NCBI GenBank assembly: GCA_025765615.1
Contig: JAIVFJ010000088.1
Span: 1-64,000, forward strand
DNA: 64,000 bases
Direction of reading: 5' to 3'
From: Zopfochytrium polystomum
Lineage: Eukaryota; Chytridiomycota; Chytridiomycetes; Chytridiales; Chytridiaceae
The notes below the pieces were generated by a model. It saw only the letters and a program-made list of their open reading frames with translations, was not told the DNA's origin and did not search any database. Each line of letters starts with the position of its first letter. Positions within the stretch are counted from its first letter, which is position 1. Below are positions 43,104 through 53,938 of this stretch, piece after piece. The position numbers and the translations under genes were made by a program.

Positions 43104-43625
43104 TCAAAGATTCGGCTGCTGCGCCCCAGTGTGAGGAGCGTCGCCGTGTGTCTTGACCCTGTCGTAGTCGGCAAAGAGCACGACCCTCCATCCCTCGGGA
43201 TCCTCGACCGTCAAGCCGTCGACCTTCCACCAGTCGTTCACGGGCTCGACGAGCTTGCCCCCCGCGTCCACCAGCCTGCGCGCGACGGAATCGACGGCCG
43301 CGACGCTGTCCAAATAGAACACGAGCAGGTTGTCTTGCGTCGGCGCGCGGGTTTCCATATCCGGGTGGCGGCTGTCGACGATGAACTCGAGCTGGTAGCG
43401 CTCGTCGGGCACGCCGAGGATCAGGCCCGTGAACACGGCGTCGGCGAACGTCGAGACGACGGGGAGCCCCAGCGCGTCGACGTAGAAGCGGCGCAGCGCT
43501 TCCAGGTCGCGCGTGGGCCGCGCGACGCGGAAGCGCACGGCGGGCAGCCGGTCCGAGTAGCGCGGGGACCGCGGCCACGAGGACGGCGGAAGTTGGGATG
43601 GCGGTGGCGGCTGCGGCGCAGACAT
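43104..43625 (-). CDS. Glyoxalase/bleomycin-resistance (VOC) fold protein, YycE-like
   Basis: 173 aa from ATG 43625 (MSAPQPPPPSQLPPS). The frame extends upstream to another ATG at 43811, but those 62 residues look non-coding and sit next to a transposon remnant, so the inner start is preferred. One VOC module with two beta-alpha-beta-beta-beta halves is visible: VRFRVARPTRDLEALRRFY, LEFIVDSRHP, DNLLVFYLDS and VEDPEGWRVVLF. The closest known type is the small YycE family (VRFRVARPT start, DNLLVFY). Glu in LEF and Glu in EDPEG could be metal ligands; the usual first His is not evident. Substrate is unknown. A bacterial origin is possible because YycE-like proteins are common there, but this is inference. 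Confidence 0.85.
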   Translation of the reverse strand: MSAPQPPPPSQLPPSSWPRSPRYSDRLPAVRFRVARPTRDLEALRRFYVDALGLPVVSTFADAVFTGLILGVPDERYQLEFIVDSRHPDMETRAPTQDNLLVFYLDSVAAVDSVARRLVDAGGKLVEPVNDWWKVDGLTVEDPEGWRVVLFADYDRVKTHGDAPHTGAQQPNL

Positions 43626-43776
43626 TGTGTGTGATGCAAGATTTGCTGTTTCCGTTGAAACTGGCAACCCCCCGGAAAAAAGAACAATTGTCGGTGATGA
43701 ATCATCATCTTTCGTAACAAAACGAGAAAAGACAATAGAGACAAACAAAAAAGTCTTTTTCTCTTCGTCGCACGAA

Positions 43777-44924
43777 AAATGGATGGCTTGGGCGAGGCAG
43801 TCAAAGGACATGCGTCGGCCAACACCAACCAGGCTTCGTGCGATTCACGCAGTTGTCAACCTCCACGTCTCTGTTGCAACTGTGCAAGAAGTCCTCACCA
43901 TGTCGAAAAGAAGCATTCAGCAATGGATATCAAGCTACAAGAAGACAGGGTATGTCAGACGACAGAAGAGATCTGACTCCCACTGTGGATTTGGTTGACA
44001 GCACTGAGAGTGGATCAAGGATTTCGTGACAGGCAATCCTCTCTCCTTCCTTGATGAGATTAAGAAGCAGTTTGAGGAAGAATGGGACCAGGAGATTGGT
44101 GTCACTTCAGTTTGGTGAATCATGCGAGAATTGGGATTCACGAGAAAGGTGAGTCTTACTTCCAAAGTACAGCTGTTTCCCAGTTGCTTATTTGCTGTCT
44201 CAATCTGATTCAAGTGATCAAACGCCAAGCATTAGATATCAAACGAGACGACAATCACTCGCTTTGCCTGGAGCTTGGAAATATTAATTGGAACCATTTG
44301 TGTTTTTGGACGAAGTATCATTTGATAATCAGGGTTTACGTCGGTCTTGTGGATACGCACTTGAAGGACAACAGCTGCGATTTTGTGGCGAGTTTCGCCG
44401 TCTTCTAAGGGTCTCGCTGCTGTGCTTTATTGGCGTTAGTGGCCCTCTTGAATCTGTCATGACAGAGGGGACGTTCACACAACTCAAATTTGTAGATGCA
44501 TGCCATAACTTCACATTAAAGTCTGGTGAGCATGAATTCTCAATACCTTCACTTTGATGCGCAACATTTTTGCGATCTTGATTGCATCTATTCTTCCCTC
44601 TATTACTGCCCCTGCTTCTCTTAATAGGGAAGGTTCGATGCTATCCCAGCTATCATTCTGTTTGGATCATGGACAGTGCCAAAATCCATTGCGACCCAAT
44701 CTGTCACTTTATCTCCGGTCTATAGGAATTGTCCCGAGTGTTCCTTCTGGCTTACTGCCCCTACTTCAACCCGATCGAAATTTTCTTTGGCGTAGTTAAG
44801 AGCCACATGCAGCGGGAGCATCCTGAAAGCGAGCTGACTGCTAGGACTCTGCCTCACTTTATGGCAAAAAACCTGGAAAATTTTGAACTGTGCCCAATGC
44901 AAACATGTTTGAGCATTGTGGATA
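43777..44924 (+). pseudogene. IS630/Tc1-type (DDE_3) transposase, broken
   Basis: Helix-turn-helix start (RLRAIHAVVNLHVSVATVQEV, at about 43833) continues as SIQQWISSYKKTGYV. The next segment changes frame (WIKDFVTGNPLSFLDEI) and meets an in-frame TGA near 44115 before IMRELGFTRK. An intron-like GTGAGT follows. The DDE core is spread over frames: first Asp in FVFLDE (44309), second Asp in WIMDSAKIH (44672), Glu in FNPIEIFFG (44777). The order and spacing are those of a complete transposase with at least three lesions. Terminal inverted repeats were not found; the 3' end is interrupted by element B at 44925, after which 48531 onward may continue the original sequence. Confidence 0.75.
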
Positions 44925-45112
44925 TGTGAGACTACACCAAGGTCTCAGTGATAAAGTCTAGAGATTTTATTCGCAAAAACAAGTGTACCTGTCATAAAAC
45001 TGCAAGGATCGGGACCCATATTATTGCTCCTGGTTCTTTAGTTTCCAAGGCGTTATCAAAGTGTATTTGCGGCTAACCCGTCTTTATTATTGGGCCTGCT
45101 TTTACTACTTTC

Positions 45113-47298
45113 TGTGAGACTGTGCTCTCTAAATCCTCACCCTGGGCTATGGGTGGCAAATAGAGCAATGACCTAAATACCAATCCTGAAAAGTGAAAAA
45201 GGCAAAAAGGAGATGTCTAGGGCTCACTAGACAGGACAATGTATTTGGAGTCTTAAGAAGCCCAAGAAACACAAAGAAACTCTCTTACTACACAAAGAGA
45301 AGACTCTCACACTCAGACCAAAGGCAACTGTGAAAAGGTGGCACACTAGCAAAGAATGTGCAGGGTTCTCTGGTCCATGACACAGAGTGGGCCCAATGGG
45401 AGGCAAAAGCCAAAGCCAAAGGGGACCGGGAAATCCGGTAACAATGCTGGAGGTGCAAGATGCAGCAAGCTCCAGGGAGCGGCACTAAGTGCAGCACTCC
45501 AATCCAACTGAAGAAGACAAGAGAGTGGGGAGGAAAGTGGCCAGACCCCGGTCTGTTGGAGCCACCACCATGGAGCAAGGCTCCCTCTCTGTCAAAGACA
45601 AGCCCTAAGTTGGAGGGGGTTGGACACAGAGGGCAAACACAAGGAACAGTTAGTGTGCAGAGGTGTCTGTTGAATTAAATCAGAACTGTTTTCCACTTAA
45701 CAGAACCAGACACAGCTTGTCTCACTCCAAGGAGAAGTTCCAACTCAATCCAAGGAGGGGGCACACAGGGGTGGGAGACAGTGGGACTCTTCTTACTTCA
45801 TCCTACTAGGACACAGACATCTGCTTCACCAAGCCAGAGGAATTCCCTATCTTAGAAGCAAGGAAGGTTAACACCCACTCCCTCACCCAAATGTGGCACC
45901 ATGACATCACAGGCATTAATCTGAGAGAAAGAGGGTCTGAACCCAGTGAAGACCAGGCCCACCAGAGGCCACAGGAGCCAACAACCAGGGAGGAGGGGGC
46001 ATACCTGAGAGACCGTTCCTGCAGCAGTACCTGACCAGACAGCTCATTCATATCCCCTTGAGAGACCTGGATTTGACTAGATGTATTGACAGGAACCTAG
46101 AGGCACCACCACAGATTTACCCTCCATCCTTCCATCACCAAGTGGCTCCTACCCAGTCCAACCTAAACAGCATGCAGAATTGGTGAGGTGCACTGGGGCT
46201 TGAACCCAGCACACTGCCATCATGGCCAAGAGGACTTCAACCTCCTGTCACACACCAGGGGACTGCCACCCCCAGCTCTACATACAGTCAGGAAGAAAAG
46301 GGCAGGCAAGGGACTTCAGGCACAGGTTCTCACAGTCAACAAGATGGGGGGCAGCTGCTTAAATAGGAAAGGGTTGGAATCAGCAGGGTGAAGGAAGGAA
46401 GGGAAAAGAGGGGAAAACATATACAAAAGAACAAAACAATAAATAAAACAGCAAAGAAGAGAGAGGAGGAGTGAGTCACCAAACAATGGGGCTGAGCCAT
46501 CAAACAAGGAAGACAGCTCAGAGAATCATGGGGCATTTCTTGGCATCAGCTGCCAAGAAAGAAGGAGGAGATGGAGAGAGCTGGTTGGTGCAAAGAGGAA
46601 GACAGTCACTCTCAGCCACACAAGAAAGAAAAGACACAGACAGAGACAAACAAGGAATAAATAAAAGAGAAAACAGGAAAAACAGGAAAAACAGGATAAA
46701 TTACTAATTGGAAAAATAAGTAAAAATCACCATTGAAAAGATAAAGAAAAACCCTGTGATCTCATACCCATTTATGAGGTAATACATCATGGTAGCAGGT
46801 GGTAGGGCTTGTTAGCTCTGCCATCATCTTGTTAACTCTGTCCATCTGGGCTTAGCACTTCTCCCACAGAAGTGTTTCAGTCCTAAGTCATTTCCAAAAG
46901 TGAGGGGCCATTGGCCAGGCATAGTAGGACTTTGCATTTCTGCCCAGTCTGTCAACTAGCATGTCTCGAACTTGGCACCTTCCCAATTGAAGGGAGCGCT
47001 CTAACCACTGAGCAAGGGAACCTTGTATCAGCAATTAGAATCAAGACTGAGTCTTTCTGTCTGCAACATCGCCAATAATAAGTAATAATAGTAGAGCTCA
47101 GAGGCAGACATACAGAGCCAGTCAAAGGCCGTATGGAAACCCAATAGATAATAAGAGAGTAGGAATCCAAGCCTAGTCACGTTTTGCCAGCAAAACGCAG
47201 GTCGAGACAGGGTGGTAATCCTCACAATTACCAGTTAAAAAGTGGGTATACACTTAATTTATTTGAGGTCACAGGCTTGACAGCCTGTCGTCCTCACA
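45113..47298 (-). mobile_element. Element A, copy 1 (2186 bp), nested in B; target duplication TTTC
   Basis: Begins (minus strand) TGTGAGGACGACAGG at 47298 and ends with GTCTCACA at 45113, so the outer 6 bp are inverted (TGTGAG/CTCACA). TTTC lies on both sides (45109-45112, 47299-47302). The interrupted B sequence rejoins precisely (CTAC-TTTC-GTCTT) as in copy 1 of B. A second full copy is at 51743-53934 and end fragments at 50658-50960 and 58004-58112. Short ORFs conserved between the two copies exist (one of 81 codons, MNELSGQVLLQ), but are not convincing genes. Confidence 0.85.
46955..47021 (-). other. tRNA-like module in element A copy 1
   Basis: The minus strand reads CTTGCTCAGTGGTTAGAGCGC (A-box and D-arm) and 30 bp later GTTCGAGAC (B-box). 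The arm between them has a 7-nt loop TTCAATT, which would put CAA in the anticodon position. The T-stem is imperfect and no acceptor stem forms. The same module sits at 52051-52115 in copy 2. It looks like a Pol III promoter of tRNA origin and not a tRNA gene. Confidence 0.5.
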
Positions 47299-48530
47299 TT
47301 TCGTCTTAACAGTTTCCGTTGCACCAGGGTTTTCTCAACATATTTTCTTTTTCGGTGACTAACGGAGACTGCCCGACTGCCTAGGGATGGGGTGCCTGAC
47401 AGGCCGTACCCCAAGCCCGCCTAATTTATTATTGATTTTTGGCACTTGTACATACATGTATAGGGTTGGGGGGGACTTAGAGCATTTGTGGTGGATGCTC
47501 CAAGTCATGGGGGTTGACTTGTCAATTTTCTCTCTCTGTTTTTGGGCCATTTCTCTTTTTCCTTTTTTTCTTCAATCTGATTTCTGTCCATTGGCACCAA
47601 TACAGAGTCCCTTCAAATCCATCTGGCTCACAAAGGTGAGGGTAGTGAGAGATGGTACACACCCAGGTGTGTACATGGCCCCTTCGTGGGCTCCTCTTAA
47701 GGGGCTGTGGGTGGGGAATGCAGCTGGCCCCACCAGCGACTGTGTGACATTGCTGGCTCTGTGTTGGAGTGAGGATCCCTGGCGCTTGCCTGCTGCGACA
47801 ACGGTGGCTTGTCCCCAACCTTCCTGTCCCCGTGAGGGTGTTGGTGGCTGCGCCTGGTGCGGCCCCTGACACCTGAGAGTTCGATCTACAAGCGCCTGCC
47901 TCGGTCCTATTGCTGTGAGGGTGAGATGTGTGAGTACGAGTGCGATGCGATAAAGCCTGTTGGTCGAGTGATCATGCCGACGCAGCCCAGCAGGGTGCGT
48001 GTACGATTGCAGGTGTTTCCGCGTGCGAGTTCCCTGCTGGCGACCTTCCAACCCCTACATAGTCGACTCCCTTCTCTCTCTCCCCCCTGTTGCTGGCGAC
48101 GACGAGGGTTCCCACAGCACCATCTGCGACGAGGGGCGCTAGGTCATGCCCTGTCTGTCCTGTCGCTATTAACTGCTCCTGTTGTATTTGAGATTAAAAC
48201 CCCTGTTTCCCTCTTCTCTCTCTTTATTCTGCGGTTGTGTTGCGCCCTCAGGAGTGCCCTTCCGTTTCCCCTCGCATCAGCCCACGGCCATGCGAGTAAT
48301 CGGTGCTCCAGCACCGATCCTTCAGAGGATTGTCCCTCTGAATGTTCATTCCTTGTGTTTGAGACCCCTGTTAGACAGACCAGTTGGGATACTTCATGGA
48401 CTAGGCAAGTAGTAGGGTTGAACACCCCCTAGACAACAGCCCAATAAAGTTAGTTTTAGCCTATTATTTGCTTTCCCTCACTCTAGGCCCAGATCCCAGG
48501 GTCAAAGGAGTGAGTATAGTCCCACAGATA

Positions 48531-49538
48531 TCACAAGGATGGCTCCTTTGATCCAACTGCAGGCTCCAAGCTCAACACGGAGGCAATGGGGTTTGAATAA
48601 AAGCAGAGAGTTGATCAATGAGTTTATTCTGGGAAGAAGTGGGGGAAAAAAAGTGAGATAAGACTTCATGAGAACAAGAAGATAAAATAGATGAGGCTTT
48701 CAAGTAAACCAAACAAAAGAGACGTTCATTTGGCATGGTCCTCTTCAGCTCAATCATCGATGCGACCAAGAAGAGTGCGGGAGGAGCCAGTTTCTCTGAG
48801 TCCACTGACCGTGGCCATTCCAGCAGGGAAGTCTGACTGTCCTTCAACCATAGCTTTGAATGCAACAAGGCGAGCAAGTTGATCACGTGTGGCAGCAATG
48901 AGCTCATTTAGATACACCTTGTGGACTTGCACCATCATATCCACTGCTTTGTTCTCTCTCTGCATCTCACGGAGGAGGCGGTCAGCCTGGCCCGGCGCAT
49001 GTCGAAAAAAACGAACTTGAGGGGGTGGTGGTTGGGTTGTGGCGCCTTCTTGGTCAGCAACAGGCTGGCTGAGAATATGCACCGCCCAAAGACGCCAGTA
49101 CAACTCGAATGGAGATGCATAATTGCGACTGTGCTTCTCTTTCAGCGTGGCAATGATTTGGTTGTGTACTGTTGCAGCAGGACTACCACCTCGTTCATGT
49201 GCAATAGCAGGGCAAAGGACCTGAGTTTCAAAAAGATTGGAATGAGCCTTTCCATGCAAGAGTCCGTGCTTCATGACAGTAAGTTCTGCCTCCTGCCGCC
49301 GTCAAAGCTCGTCCTCTGTGATGGTGTCACTTGCGATTCTGCCAGAAAGTGAGTACTTTCTATTGCCTTGTGGGTACTTCTCAATTGCAAAAATGTTTGG
49401 GGCATCAGCGATGGTTGCAACAGTTCCAGTGAAGTCAGTTCCGTCAGGTCCTCCAGCTCTTGCTATAAGACCAAGCTGAGGTTGAAATATTTCGAAGGCT
49501 TTTTGGAAGAATTCATCCAAACTGGTTGCAGTTATCAT
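48531..49538 (-). pseudogene. Unrecognised ORF interrupted by one in-frame TGA
   Basis: Two minus-strand segments, 49302-49538 (ATG start, MITATSLDEFFQKAF) and 48750-49274 (MKHGLLHGKAHSNLF), lie in the same frame. They are separated by a single TGA at 49302-49304 and nine further open codons. Together they give about 262 codons. The second part includes ATVHNQIIATLKEKHSRNY and a possible coiled helix (AVDMMVQVHKVYLNELIAA). No family is recognised. Surrounding repeats and the stop suggest a decayed element-borne or captured gene. The 48531-48749 stretch shows nothing else. Confidence 0.35.
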
Positions 49539-50657
49539 GATTGTGGCCTGAGGACACTAACTGAGAAGGGCATCGCATCAGCTGGAGGGTCGATCTCCAT
49601 TTCGTTGCAAGAGGGGTTTGATCAGAGTCGAGTGAAATGTTTCAGCCTTTGTTGTTGCTTGTTGAATACAATACTTCGAGGATAGCAAAAAAAGAAAAAA
49701 GAGTGGTGGTCCAACCACTAACAAAGTGCGAAAGGCTCATTTCTTCTTTTTTTTTCTTTTCTTTGTCTTCCAGAATCTCAATAAAACAGGAAAGCCGATG
49801 ATTCGACATAAACGAAATGCTAAAAACTTTGGGGACAGCCTTTTCACCCACGATGATACAGACCTTTCATCACTGCGATGATTCCAATCATCACCAGATG
49901 ACAATATTTTCGGAAACAGCAATATTTATTACTAATATCGAATAAAAATGTTCACTTGCGCCACATTCGTGAAATCAGAAGCCGGAATTTCCCGTCAATT
50001 GAAACTCTGTCACGCATCAGAATCAAATCCACTGCGGGAGGAGCGACGCGATTGCAAAGCTGCAAACCCGCTGCATCATAACGAAAGAGCGTGTTGAGTT
50101 TTTTTTTTTTTTTTTTTATCTCGCTGCGATCTTTTCTTGTGATGTGTGGTGCTCCACAAATGACCAAACAAGCAAACAATCAAGTGGTATTTGCGGCAAC
50201 GGCGCGTACGGCCTTGTTCCTTCCACCCAATGACAGTGTCACAAAGTGTGAGTCCAACGACATTGATTTCGCCGTAGTCCCCCGAAACAAGACGAAAGGC
50301 TGGATTCGATGGGAGATCTCGTACACCATCAGAATATTGGTAGAGAATTAAATAACTATGCCCAAATACCTGGCTTTTGTGAATGCGTTTCGCAGTGAGC
50401 ACAAAGAGATAGAGGGAGAGAGAGAGAGAGAGAGAGAGAGACGAGAAGAGAGAGGGAGGGAGAGAGACGAGAGTGGGAGGGAGAGAGACGAGAGAGGGAG
50501 GGAGGGAGGGAGGGAGGAGGGAGGGAGAGAAAGGGAGGGAGAGAGAAGCCGGGGGCTTCCATCCCCCTCCACCCCCGCTTGATCGATCAAGAGAGATAGG
50601 GAGAGAGAAAGAGACTACTCACTTGTTCTGGTTCCAGTTGTCTCCTCTTCGTTAGTT
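49539..50657. other. No gene; contains T-rich and (GA)n low-complexity DNA
   Basis: T19 at 50099-50117 and a long GA/GGGA purine tract at 50407-50551. ORFs here are products of the repeats. Confidence 0.6.
50407..50551. repeat. Polypurine (GA)n/(GGGA)n tract
   Basis: About 145 bases almost wholly purine on the plus strand: GAGA units then GGGAGAGAGACGAGA and GGGA variants. Confidence 0.9.
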
Positions 50658-50960
50658 TGGTCCTTTGGCTTTGCCATTGGGGTTTCTCTGTGTCTTGGAC
50701 CAGAGGCATTTTGCACTTTTTTTTTGTGATTGTGCCACCTTTGTCACACTTTTCTTATGTTTCCCTTTTAGATGTGTGAGTATAAAGAGTTTCTTTTGTG
50801 TTTGACGATGGGCTTTAGTAGACTCCAAATACATTTTCCTGTCTGGTGACCCCTAGACACCCTCTTTTGCCCTTTTCATTAAATAGGATTGGTATCTAGC
50901 CCATTGCTCTATTTCCACCTCCAGCCCAGGGTGAGGAGATTTAGAGAGCACAGTCTCACA
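50658..50960 (+). mobile_element. Element A, 3'-end fragment
   Basis: Matches the last 300 bp of element A copy 2 (TTGGCTTTGCCATTGGGG near 50670 to CAGTCTCACA at 50960). The 5' part is missing; LTR C copy 3 follows directly. Confidence 0.75.
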
Positions 50961-51452
50961 GGTTGACCAGTTTTCCTGTTTTGCCTATCTGAACAAGTTG
51001 CAAACTGCTTCAGACAGGACTTTGCTCTGGGGAGGTGTTGTAAACCCCTTCCCACAGAGGGAGGGTGATTTGAAATATTCAGAGCATTTCAAATCAACCA
51101 AGGTCTGTCCAGAGGTCTGTGTGGAGTGACAAGTCTTCCCACAGAGGAAAGATGATTTGAAATCATCAGGGGCATTTCAAATCAAGCAGTCCCTGGTTCA
51201 ACATTGGTTCAGACAACAGTGAGCTGCCCTGATTCAACATTTCTCTGAACCCATTGAGTGTGATTCTAATTGCATTGTCCTCGCCAGCGAAGCCTAGGAA
51301 AGCAAAGCTAGAATCACCGCCGCCTTCACCTAACTCTTTTCGTTGGATTCAGATTAGGCCTTTCAGCTTACCCAACTTAGTGTAAGTCACATCGGCAGCG
51401 GCGACGAGGCCGCCGTTGATATAGGAAGCTGGCTTCCTAGGCTCAAATCTCA
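50961..51452 (-). repeat. LTR family C, copy 3 (truncated)
   Basis: Same orientation as copy 1; 5' end at about 51452 (reads TGAGATTTGAGCCTAGG leftward), 3' end cut by the element A fragment. Closely similar to copy 2 over nearly its full length. Confidence 0.65.
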
Positions 51453-51739
51453 TCAGACAAGGAACTGAAAGGAGTGATGATTGTATTGTGAACAATAATT
51501 CACTTGAGGGATGGGAGAGGTCCCCCATCCCCTTTTATACCTTTTGAGAGTCTCCCTTGTCAAGACTCAAGAAAGTTCCAGAAAACAATTGGTAATACAA
51601 TGATACCAATGATACCAATGATACCAATGACAACAACAAGACAAGTCAGAAAGACAAAGAAGGTTCCAAAAAGTCCACAAAGTTCCAGGAAGGAATGTTC
51701 TGGAAGGTTCCAGAAAGCTCCAGATGGTTATTCATAACA
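51453..51739 (-). repeat. LTR family G, copy 2 (lacks about 25-30 bp of its 3' end)
   Basis: Matches G copies at 58113-58420 and 62468-62775: CCTTTTATACC promoter core, three to four GATACCAAT repeats, and end TTATTCATAACA. The high-coordinate end abuts element A copy 2. Confidence 0.75.
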
Positions 51740-52050
51740 TTATGTGAGGACAACAGGCCGTCAAGCCTGTGACCTCAAATAAAAGAGTGTATACCCACTT
51801 TTTCACTGATAATTGTGAGGATTATCCACCTGTCTTGAAGCGCGTTATACACGCATTCGGCTTGGACTCTGCTGCATATATTATTATTTCATTATTATTG
51901 GTTGTCCACATAAGCCACTGACTGACACTTGTTGTTGCGCCTGCGTCACCTGTCACTATTATTATTTGTGCTATTATTATTATTATTATTATTATTCTGT
52001 ACAATGGCTGCAGACCAAGTGACTCAGTGTTTGCTCAACTGCTGGCATAG

Positions 52051-52115
52051 GGCTTCCTTGCTCAGTGGTTAGAGCGCTCCCTTCAATTGGGAAGGTGCCA
52101 AGTTCAAGACATGCA
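52051..52115 (+). other. tRNA-like module in element A copy 2
   Basis: CTTGCTCAGTGGTTAGAGCGC (A-box), loop TTCAATT between CTCCC and GGGAA, and AGTTCAAGAC (B-box-like). Same position within the element as in copy 1, about 310 bp from the 5' end. Confidence 0.5.
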
Positions 52116-52818
52116 GACTGTTGGACTGCAAAGTCCAGCATGTCGCTAATACCCCTCACTTTTGGAATGACTAAGGACTGAACCACTTCTGTGGGAGAAG
52201 TGCAAAGTCCAGATGCCCAGCTACCATGATGTAATGCCTCATATGAGTGGTATGAGAAGACAGGGCTTTTCTTTCTCTTTCTGTTGATGATTTTTACTTA
52301 TTTTTCCAATTAGTATTTTCCTTTGTTTTGGCTCTTTTTCTTGTTTTATCTTTTATTTAGTTGTTTGTTTACTGTCTCTCTTTGTGTGTCTTCCTTTCTT
52401 TCTGTGGCTGTGGTGAGTGTCTTCTTGTCTGCACCAATCATTTCTTGCCAGTTCCTCCACCCCCCCTCCACTCTGCTCTGGTGGCTGTCTGCCAAGAAAT
52501 GGCCCCATGATTCTCTGAGCTGTCTCTTTTTGTTGATGGCTCAGCCCCATTTGGTGAATCACCCATCCATTCTGTTCTTTACTGTTTTATTTATTGTTTT
52601 GTTGTTTTGTATGTGTTTTCCCTCCTTTTTCCTCTCCTCCCTGTGATTCCAACCCTCTCCTATTTAAACTGCTGCCCCCCCCTTCTTGTTGACTGTGAGA
52701 ACTGTACCTGAAGTCCCTTGCCTGCCCTTTTCTTCCTGACTGTGTGTATGAGCTGGGGGTTGCAGTCCCCTGGTGTGGGACAGGAGGTTGAAGTCCTCTT
52801 GGCCATCATGGCAGTGTG

Positions 52819-52835
52819 CTGGGTTCAATCCCCAG
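52819..52835 (+). other. Second tRNA-like T-arm in element A
   Basis: Perfect stem and 7-nt loop CTGGG-TTCAATC-CCCAG; copy 1 has CTGGG-TTCAAGC-CCCAG at 46190-46206 (minus strand). No matching acceptor or D-arm was found. Confidence 0.4.
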
Positions 52836-53938
52836 TGCACCTCACCATTCTGCATGCTGCTTAGGTTGGACTGGGTAGGAGCCACTTGGTGATGGAAGGA
52901 TAGAGGGTAAATCTGTGGTGGTGCCTCTAGGTTCCTGTCAATACATCTAGTCAAATCCAGGTCTCTCAAGGTGATATGAATGAGCTGGCTGGTCAGGTAC
53001 TGCTGCAGAAATGGTCTCTCAGGTATGCCCCCATCTCCCTGGTTGTTGGCTCCTGTGGCCTCTGGTGGGCCTGGTCTTCACTGGGTTCAGACCCTCTTTC
53101 TCTCAGATTAATGCCTGTGATGTCATGGTGTCACACTTGTGTGTGGGAGTGGGTTTTAACCTTCCTTGCTTCTAAGATAGGGGATTCCTCTGGCCTGGTG
53201 AGGCAGATGTCTGTGTCCTAGTAGGATGAAGCAAGAAGAGGCCCACTGTCTCCCACCCTGCATGCCCCCTCCTTGGATTGAGTTGGAACCTCTCTTGGGA
53301 GTGAGACAAGATGTGTCTGGTTCTGTTAAGAGGAAAACAGTTCTGGTTTGATCCAACAGGCATCTCTGCACACTAACTGTTCCTTGTGTTTGCCCTTTGT
53401 GTCCAACCCCCTCCAACTTAGGGCTTGTCTTTGGCAGAGAGGGAGCTGGTGCTCCAAGGTGGTGGCTCCAACAGGTTGGGACCTGGCCACTTTCCTCCCC
53501 ACTCTCTTGCCTTCCCCCTTGGCTTATGCCTTGGGAAGGAGCTGGCACAGATTGGTTGGTGCTGCCTTAGGCGCCCCCTTTGTTGCCCTAAGTCTCATTC
53601 CTTACCGAGTGATTCGGTCCCTTTGGCTTTGCCATTGGGGTTTCTCTGTGTCTTGGACCAGAGGCATTTTGCACTTTCTTTTGTGATTGTGCCACCTTTG
53701 TCACACTTTTCTTATGTTTCCCTTTTAGATGTGTGATAGCTGCTCTTTTTGTGTTTAAAGAGTTTCCTTTGTGTTTGATGATGGGCTTTAGTAGACTCCA
53801 AATACATTTTCCTGTCTGGTGACCCCTAGACACCTTCTTTTGCCCCTTTTCATTAGATAGGATTGGTATTTAGGTCATTGCTCTATTTCCACCTCCAGCC
53901 CAGGGTGAGGAGATTTAGAGAGCACAGTCTCACAATTA

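Larger units (their letters stand above)
44925..48526 (+). mobile_element. Element B, copy 2, interrupted by element A; target duplication GATA
   Basis: Starts TGTGAGACTACACC at 44925 and ends GAGTATAGTCCCACA at 48526. The 4 bp GATA occur on both sides (44921-44924, 48527-48530). Without the nested A element and its TTTC duplication it is about 1412 bp. Matches copies at 15462-16916 (inverted) and 58995-60352. The last 100 bp contain an AATAAA-like site (CAATAAAGTTAG). No conserved ORF. Confidence 0.85.
51743..53934 (+). mobile_element. Element A, copy 2 (2192 bp), target duplication ATTA
   Basis: Starts TGTGAGGACAACAGG, ends CACAGTCTCACA, with ATTA on both sides (51739-51742, 53935-53938). 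Full-length match in inverted orientation to 45113-47298, differing by only a few bp in length. Contains (ATT)n at 51960-51996, the tRNA-like module at about 52051-52115, and a T-arm-like hairpin at 52819-52835. Inserted within the last bases of LTR G copy 2. Confidence 0.85.
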
